DNA of 39,863 nucleotides from Helochares maculicollis (taxonomy: Eukaryota > Arthropoda > Insecta > Coleoptera > Hydrophilidae), in NCBI GenBank assembly GCA_033557835.1, contig JAWQRO010000401.1, positions 1 to 39,863 on the forward strand, read 5' to 3'. Under the pieces are notes generated by a model, which searched no databases, was not told the origin of the DNA, and saw only the letters and a list, made by a program, of their open reading frames with translations. Position 1 is the first letter of the stretch; the number at the start of each line of letters is the position of its first letter. A program made the position numbers and the translations under genes. This document shows positions 33,701 to 39,863 of the stretch, piece after piece.

Positions 33701-36700
33701 TCAAAATTTGTGAATTTTAAAATTCAAAACATATACCTAATACATTCATATATTATATATTCGCAAAGTTTGAGCTTTCAGCTAAAGTTATTCTTTAAGC
33801 TTAAAACAGGTTTGCATTAAAATTTTTTTCATATAAAGAACATTATTCAGGATTAGGATTTTGCAAAAAACTGATGAGAAATGGAAACATAAGGCGGATG
33901 GCTTGAATTCTAGATTAAAAAAGAACGAATTTCCAGGGACAAAATAAATTCGGGAGAAATATGCAGTAAATAGGAAGTAAGTAAAAAAGTTTTCCCATTA
34001 TCAAGATGATGGAGATGAGATGTCAAACTGAAACATGATTACTTAAAAGTATCACCAGTTTAGTTGCGAAATGTGTAAATAATTTTATTTCTAAATGTTA
34101 AGAGGAAGAATAAAACTGGAGAATTACCAACTTCTAAAAAGAAGTTTGGAAATTACTTTCAACTTGCAAAGAATATTTTATGACTTTCAGTACATTACAA
34201 ATGTAGATTAACTTTTTTTCATTTTTATTTCAGCCGCCTTCCACACGCACGATTCTTTAAACGCTTTGGGAAGAAAAATTATAATTTTCATTTTGTTGTT
34301 TCGGTCGTTCTTTTGTCGCCACACAAATGAAAATTATAATAATGTTCAGCATTTTCTGTTTCATTTTTGAGTAAACATCTTTTTTGGTCTTACACGAAAC
34401 ATTAAAGGATAACTTTTTAGCGCTTTCAAATAAACACGTAATTATATTTCTTGTTCATATTTTAATTTGATTTCCTGTGCAAGGGAAATTTAATTTTGTA
34501 TGAATTCTAATTTGTTGGATTATTATTTTGTTTCAAATAAATATCTAGTAACTAAGCTTAGTTTTTTGGCAGCTATATATTGCAGTATGCTAAACGCAAG
34601 CTCTCGTGCTATCGTATTACCACCTTTTGATATTTTTCTTATTGGCACTTAAAACATTAATTTTTTTAGATAATCATTTTTCGAGAAAGTAACTTTTATT
34701 ATCTGTGTGCGTTCTGAAGTCATTTTAAAAATTGAATTAATTTTCAAAACAATTTGAAACTTGTGATAATTTTTTAAAAACGTAGTAAAATACCCAACAA
34801 GCAAATGCGCTTTTCATTTTCTGATGTATTCGATTTTATTCTGGATTTAATGCGAGATGTGCCGTGCTGACAAGGGCTACTTCCGGATGGATAGCTCCCA
34901 TGAGTTTCGTTCTATTGTATTTTTACAACAGGAATCGAAATTTATCGCTATTGGTTTATTACAGTCTTAAAGTAAAAGGGATCCATATTAGCGCGTTTAT
35001 CGAAAGATTTTTATTAAGGGTTTTCTGGGGAAGCTGCGCATCTTAGCGCACTCTGAACGATCACATTTAAATCAGGATTTGCAATAAAACAACGTTATCT
35101 GGGATATATTACACGCCAGAGCGGACCTTTCCGTAAAGGGTTCTCGGTAATACGTTCCTATGAACATCGGCCGTGAGTGTGAATGCAATCATTTCAGGGT
35201 GTAAGTTTAGCAAAGTCCGAACATAATAATATATTTTATAGATCGTAAAGTTCCAAGATGCACCCTGGGTTTGGATATTAGAGTAGAAGCGGCAGCTGCC
35301 AGCCGTCCTTAGTTTACTAGTTATGAGTTCGTCCGCTTCACCCTTACAAAACTAATAAAACAACCCTGCTAGCTACTACTTCACATAGGCAAACAAACAT
35401 GTTACATGTTGCTTATTTTAAATGAAAATTAAATATTTACTCTTAAATTGCTCTGCTGTGTGATGTTATTACAAAAAAACATAATACTGGGAAACATTAT
35501 TTCTCTAATGAAAAACTGTTCACTTATGATATTTACTTTTATAAAAGCTTTAAATGTTCTCAGTATTTAAATCAGATATTAAAGGAAAAAAAACTAAACG
35601 TCAAATTTAAGGGACTCTGTACTCAATTGCATCTATCTATTAAGTTTCCATCAAATTCGTTAAACCCCTACAATTCACAATAGAAACCGGTAAATCTTTT
35701 AATGGGAATATTTAATACAATCATTGTCAGGAAACGACTCGGCAACAATACAAAACACTACAAATTCACTTACCCAGAAAAAGTGCAAAAACATCTGAAA
35801 ATCCTTGAGTACCTGTTGCGCCTCTCTGTCAATATTAGAATTCATGAATATTTATTGATGTTTATTTCTTACAAGAGCGGCGAATATGATTGTAAGGAAT
35901 GGTGTGAAAATAAATATTCTTTGCCTGGAAAATTTCAAATTTGTTAAAGGAAATGAGGGTGTCTAACTCAGATATCGCTTCATGACTATTTTATGCGCGG
36001 AGGCAAGGTTTTCTGTTCGGTAGGCTGTATGCGAATTTGATGTGCTGAAACATTCCGAATCAATATCCGCAACTTACGCCAGATTAAAAATATTCATTGG
36101 TTTTTATGCGAATTTCAAATCAACCCCTTCATAGCCTCACCGTTCCCCGCTTGAATCCCGTCAGAAACAGAGATAACTTTAACAATTTATCTCCCCCACC
36201 TCGAGATTTCTTGCGAATTTTGCACATTTTTCCAATATCCTTAATAAATACGGACGGGATATCATCGTCCAAAATAAATGTCGATAATGTAAACAGCAGC
36301 AAGATGATAAACTGAACCCTTGCCAGGGAATAAAAATAAGTTTGAAAGTGTAATTTGTGAGACGAAATGTAACGATCAACAATAACGTTTACTAAAATGT
36401 TATGTTTACAACTAAGGAAGCAAGTAAATTACAGAAAAGTATGTCAAAGAATCTCTATAAAAATAATATATAGACGGGCCCCTTTGAACAATATGCTGGG
36501 CTAGCGGAAATAAAGCAAAACCGGGTAGCAAGGGCGACTCATAAATATCCTTTGTTTTTCTACTAACAAAGTAATAATTATTACCGCGGCTTTTATCCTT
36601 CGCTTACGTTTGCAATGATAATAAGAAGCCCTGTCTACTCTCTTTATTAAACTTTATTAAAACATTAATATCACACATGAAAATCCCACCTACGGAGACT

Positions 36701-39700
36701 TTAGCTTCAACTTTGTTAGTAGTGCTGTACTGTAATAAAATTCTGGACGATTTATCTGCAGTCCTGGTTTCATTTCAAATCTGGATTCTCTAGAACGGCT
36801 GCAGCTGCACTTGGAAAGGTGTAACTGCCGTCTTCCTGAATATAATGTACAGGAAACAAAGCTGACGGAAAATTATGATTCTAAAAATGTTGAACTTCTA
36901 AGCTCAGTGTAATATTTTTTGCAATAAAGAGTGGAAAAAGTATTATTATATTAGTTTATTATTTCAATATGGTGCAGTGCAGACATTTTTTGGGCAGTAG
37001 TCAGATTTATAAAAGCAACATCCCTCAGTTTGTCTAATGTGTCGAAAGGATGAACAAGTCAAAATTAATATTTACAGTTGTATTATCATTTTTCTATATT
37101 TCTTACCTGCTGGATGACGGGGCAAATCATGCAGTACACTTAAAGTAGTAAAGAGAAAAAACTACAAGATTTTTTGCGGGAAGAATATGTAATCAAAAAA
37201 TTTTCAAAATACCTTAAAAATAAAAAAAATATCGTAGTTATTAAGAATGAGACATATTTAAGAAATTTCTTTAATTTTTAAAACAATAAACAGCAAATAT
37301 TACACATTAAAACATTATTTTGTCATTTTTTTGTTACATTTTTACATTTGGTAATTGTATTTCAACTTTGTAGCTATTGCATTGGCATTTAATGTTACAA
37401 TAGCTCAACCTTATGTAAATCTAGGTTTTCACTAAAACAAATTTATTCAAATTTCTAAGATAGTAATTACTTTTCAGTCGGCCAGCAGAGTTGGGAATTG
37501 TCGACGAATTTTAATTTACAAATAAATTTAGTATCGAGTGTTTTAAGGTAACAACACGGCCCGCTGCAAATGCAAACATCCTCCTAAAACCTAAATCTAT
37601 TGGTGACGATATTCTTATAATACAAGTATATCTACAAAAAGACGAATTGTTTGTACTCGTTATAAACTCTTACGAAAATATATTGTGGGTGTTGTCAATC
37701 ATGCAATGTGCGGAAAAGCTCCGTGAAAAAGCTGGCTTTTCAGAAACTCGCAAGCTTTGTAGTGGCTGTCAGATACATTACATGCTTAACAAATATAGTA
37801 TATAGACAGCGTTTTATATTCCGTATAAAATAAATGTTACTTGTACGAATGCCAAATCCTAGTTATATCGAGTTAATCCATTAAAATAATTTATATTACT
37901 TGAAAATCAGCAGCTACTCAATTTGAACAAAAATATTTTGAAAATGAAGCTACAATTCAAACAAATATTTTTCTCTTGTGTTAGCACCGAGATAAACCAT
38001 TACAAATCAATAAAAATGTACTTATCTAAAGAAAACAAAAAATTTGTTGATATAATGTATATTTTTTGCACTACTAAGTATATTATCTGCAAAATTTATA
38101 AGCAATATGTACATTATTGTTGGCGTTTATTTGAAAATATTGTATATATTTTGTGTTGGAATTTTGTGAAACGTACATTTTGTGTTTAACAGTAAGCGTT
38201 GGTATATGTTGTTATTAGTGTACTCTTATTTACTGCATATTTGTATTAAGTGAAACTGTTAATCTTAATTTACTTTGTAACTTTCATTTTGGCATCTTGA
38301 GCTCTAAGCCAAACTCCAGGTAATTATTAATAGTAATGATAAAGTTTGAATTTGATACAAACTTTAAGAACAAATAGGAAATATAAAATATTTTTTACCA
38401 AGAAAATCAGCTCCATGAAAACATGAGAAATGCACCAAAAATTTGAAATGCAATATATATCGTGCAATCTAACATGTAGGAACAGGATACTATTTTGTTG
38501 GGGAGTGTTTTGCGGAGAAAAATATCATTCATATTAGCACTACATAATGATTATTACACAGGTTTGAAAAGTTGAAATGGCTTCCTTACTTGAAATTTAA
38601 CTAATGTTACACTAATAAAATACATTAATATTCATTGAGTGTATGTGCTTTTTTCCCATTCGTTTCATTTTATTGGTATTTACTACTGCTTTCAATGTGT
38701 TATTTGCAAAATCTTAAGAAGACAATTCAATTAACGTTATTCAATTATAATAGTACTTTAAAATTAAAACGTCGATACCTTAACGAAATTATGTATTGTT
38801 ATTGAGTTGAGACAAATTTTAACACAAGCCCGCAGCCAACATCGTAATAGCAGTATAAATATATATTTCACTTATCTATAGTATAAATTTCAATAAATAG
38901 TTTGCTTATAAAGATATTTAGGTAACAAAGCTATCAAAAAACTTCTTCTGAATGATCAATTATCAATGTCTATATTTATTCATTGTATTCATTAATTCGC
39001 AAGATAAATTATCCTTAAAGATTATAAATCTTATAAGTAAACGAACCAATTCATAAATGTAAATGGAAGAAATGTTGATATTAGTTTTATTCTACTAAAA
39101 GCTGGTAAAGCAATATTCTAAAGATTTAGAATTGTAATAATTGGCGTATACAGCCTGGCTCAAAATTAAGTTTTAAAACTGAAAGGGCTGGTAGATATAA
39201 GAAATAATAAACGATAGGTTTTTCTTTGCATTTTGGGGTATAGTTAGTAACCGAGATATTAATTACATATACATGTTAAGAGCCACTGTTGAAATGCCTT
39301 ATGACGTCGTCCGTCGAACACAGACGAATTTTATCTAAATTTCAAAGAATCACCTTCTTGTTTACGCTTAAAGCATCTGTACTCCAAACTGACGAAATAA
39401 TAATAAAAAACCGTCGTTGAAAAGAAAAAAGACGAGCGAAAAATTTTTCAACCGGAGAGGAAATGCAGGCACCACATGTTTGGTCGGATTGCGTTCATTT
39501 TAATTTTTTAATACATTATTTACTATTATCTTATAGCCTTATACAAAGAAAGACATATTTACTACTATGCAAATCAATTACTAAGCACGAAACAAGAAAA
39601 ACCTGCATTTTATTGTAAACAAGGTGATAAAAATGAAATCGGATGCTCATCAAAAATGAAAAGTGCAAGAAATTTACAACCACAGACGCAAGAAAAGCGG

Positions 39701-39741
39701 TGCATGTTTTTCTGTCGTCGCATTTGTACATGAATTTGTAT
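30719..39741. other. AT-rich non-coding stretch, about 9 kb
   Basis: No gene, RNA gene or transposon could be supported. All frames are short and of AT-driven composition (for example 33497-33820, 35702-35947, 37923-38189). Less AT-rich patches occur around 31620-31780, 35100-35340 and 36460-36620, without frames or clear repeats. The last contains AACAAT and several TTTATT-type runs. The stretch from about 36900 to 39700 is the most AT-rich. Confidence 0.6.
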
Positions 39742-39743
39742 TA

Positions 39744-39863
39744 TTGGGTTGTTCGGAAAGTAATTTCGTTTTTTTCCCAACAGATAGAGCTAATCATATT
39801 TTACAGCCAACTTCACACTTAAGTCGCATACAAGTTATATATTTTGACAGGTGGTATAGTAAG
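39744..39863 (+). mobile_element. Mariner copy G, 5' end only (cut by window edge)
   Basis: TA at 39742-39743 is followed by TTGGGTTGTTCGGAAAGTAA, then TTTCGTTTTTTTCCC. This is the style of 5' terminal repeat found in mellifera/irritans-type mariners of insects, and its CGGAAAGTAATnTCGTTTT core is shared with copy A. The remaining 85 bases would be the 5' UTR; the transposase start lies beyond the window, so the state of this copy is unknown. Confidence 0.85.

Noticed and set aside
35702..35947. 81-codon plus-strand frame
   Set aside because: No motif, repeat or splice evidence; likely chance.
1..39863. CRISPR array, bacterial operon or phage-like system
   Set aside because: No regularly spaced direct repeats, no ribosome-binding-site/operon structure and no prokaryotic gene density; the content is eukaryotic transposon relics.

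Overview
The window looks like AT-rich nuclear DNA from an arthropod, most likely an insect. The evidence is a strong A+T bias (judged by eye, not counted), no long bacterial-type reading frames, and pieces of many mariner-family DNA transposons (IS630-Tc1-mariner superfamily, DD34D), a non-LTR retrotransposon and probably a Tc1-like element. I cannot name the species. I found no host gene I would defend, so the window is best read as intergenic or intronic sequence made of decayed transposons set in AT-rich unique DNA.

Layout. Seven mariner pieces are present: A, the 3' end of a copy (1-535, +); B, full length (7649-8924, +); C, internally deleted (about 9962-10776, -); D, full length (17514-18712, -); E, full length (19167-20441, -); F, nearly full length (29525-30716, -); and G, the 5' terminal repeat of a copy that leaves the window (39744-39863, +). 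C and F belong to one family. A and G share a terminal-repeat core. B and D are two lineages of the type often annotated in arthropods as GVQW3/FLJ37770-like. E is a separate lineage, mauritiana-like as far as the protein shows. None can encode a working transposase: all the coding copies carry stops or frameshifts, and B, D and E have also changed catalytic acidic residues. A 280-bp inverted-repeat element (27891-28170) resembles a MITE. A reverse transcriptase relic with a visible YADD motif lies at 28697-28976, followed by a Tc1-like scrap at about 29200-29322.

The stretches between transposons are AT-rich and without recognisable genes. Within them are locally GC-richer patches and compact clusters of homeodomain, POU or E-box-type motifs, notably at 26681-26760, 25428-25468 and 12030-12320, which could be distal enhancers. 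There is also one G-rich block (3260-3287) able to form a G-quadruplex.

The most unusual structures are small-scale. F carries a perfect 20-bp inverted copy of its own last coding bases. B carries a 10-bp inverted repeat next to an insertion. Both look like products of local template switching. I see no evidence for a new biochemical system; the interest lies in transposon decay and possible regulatory DNA.
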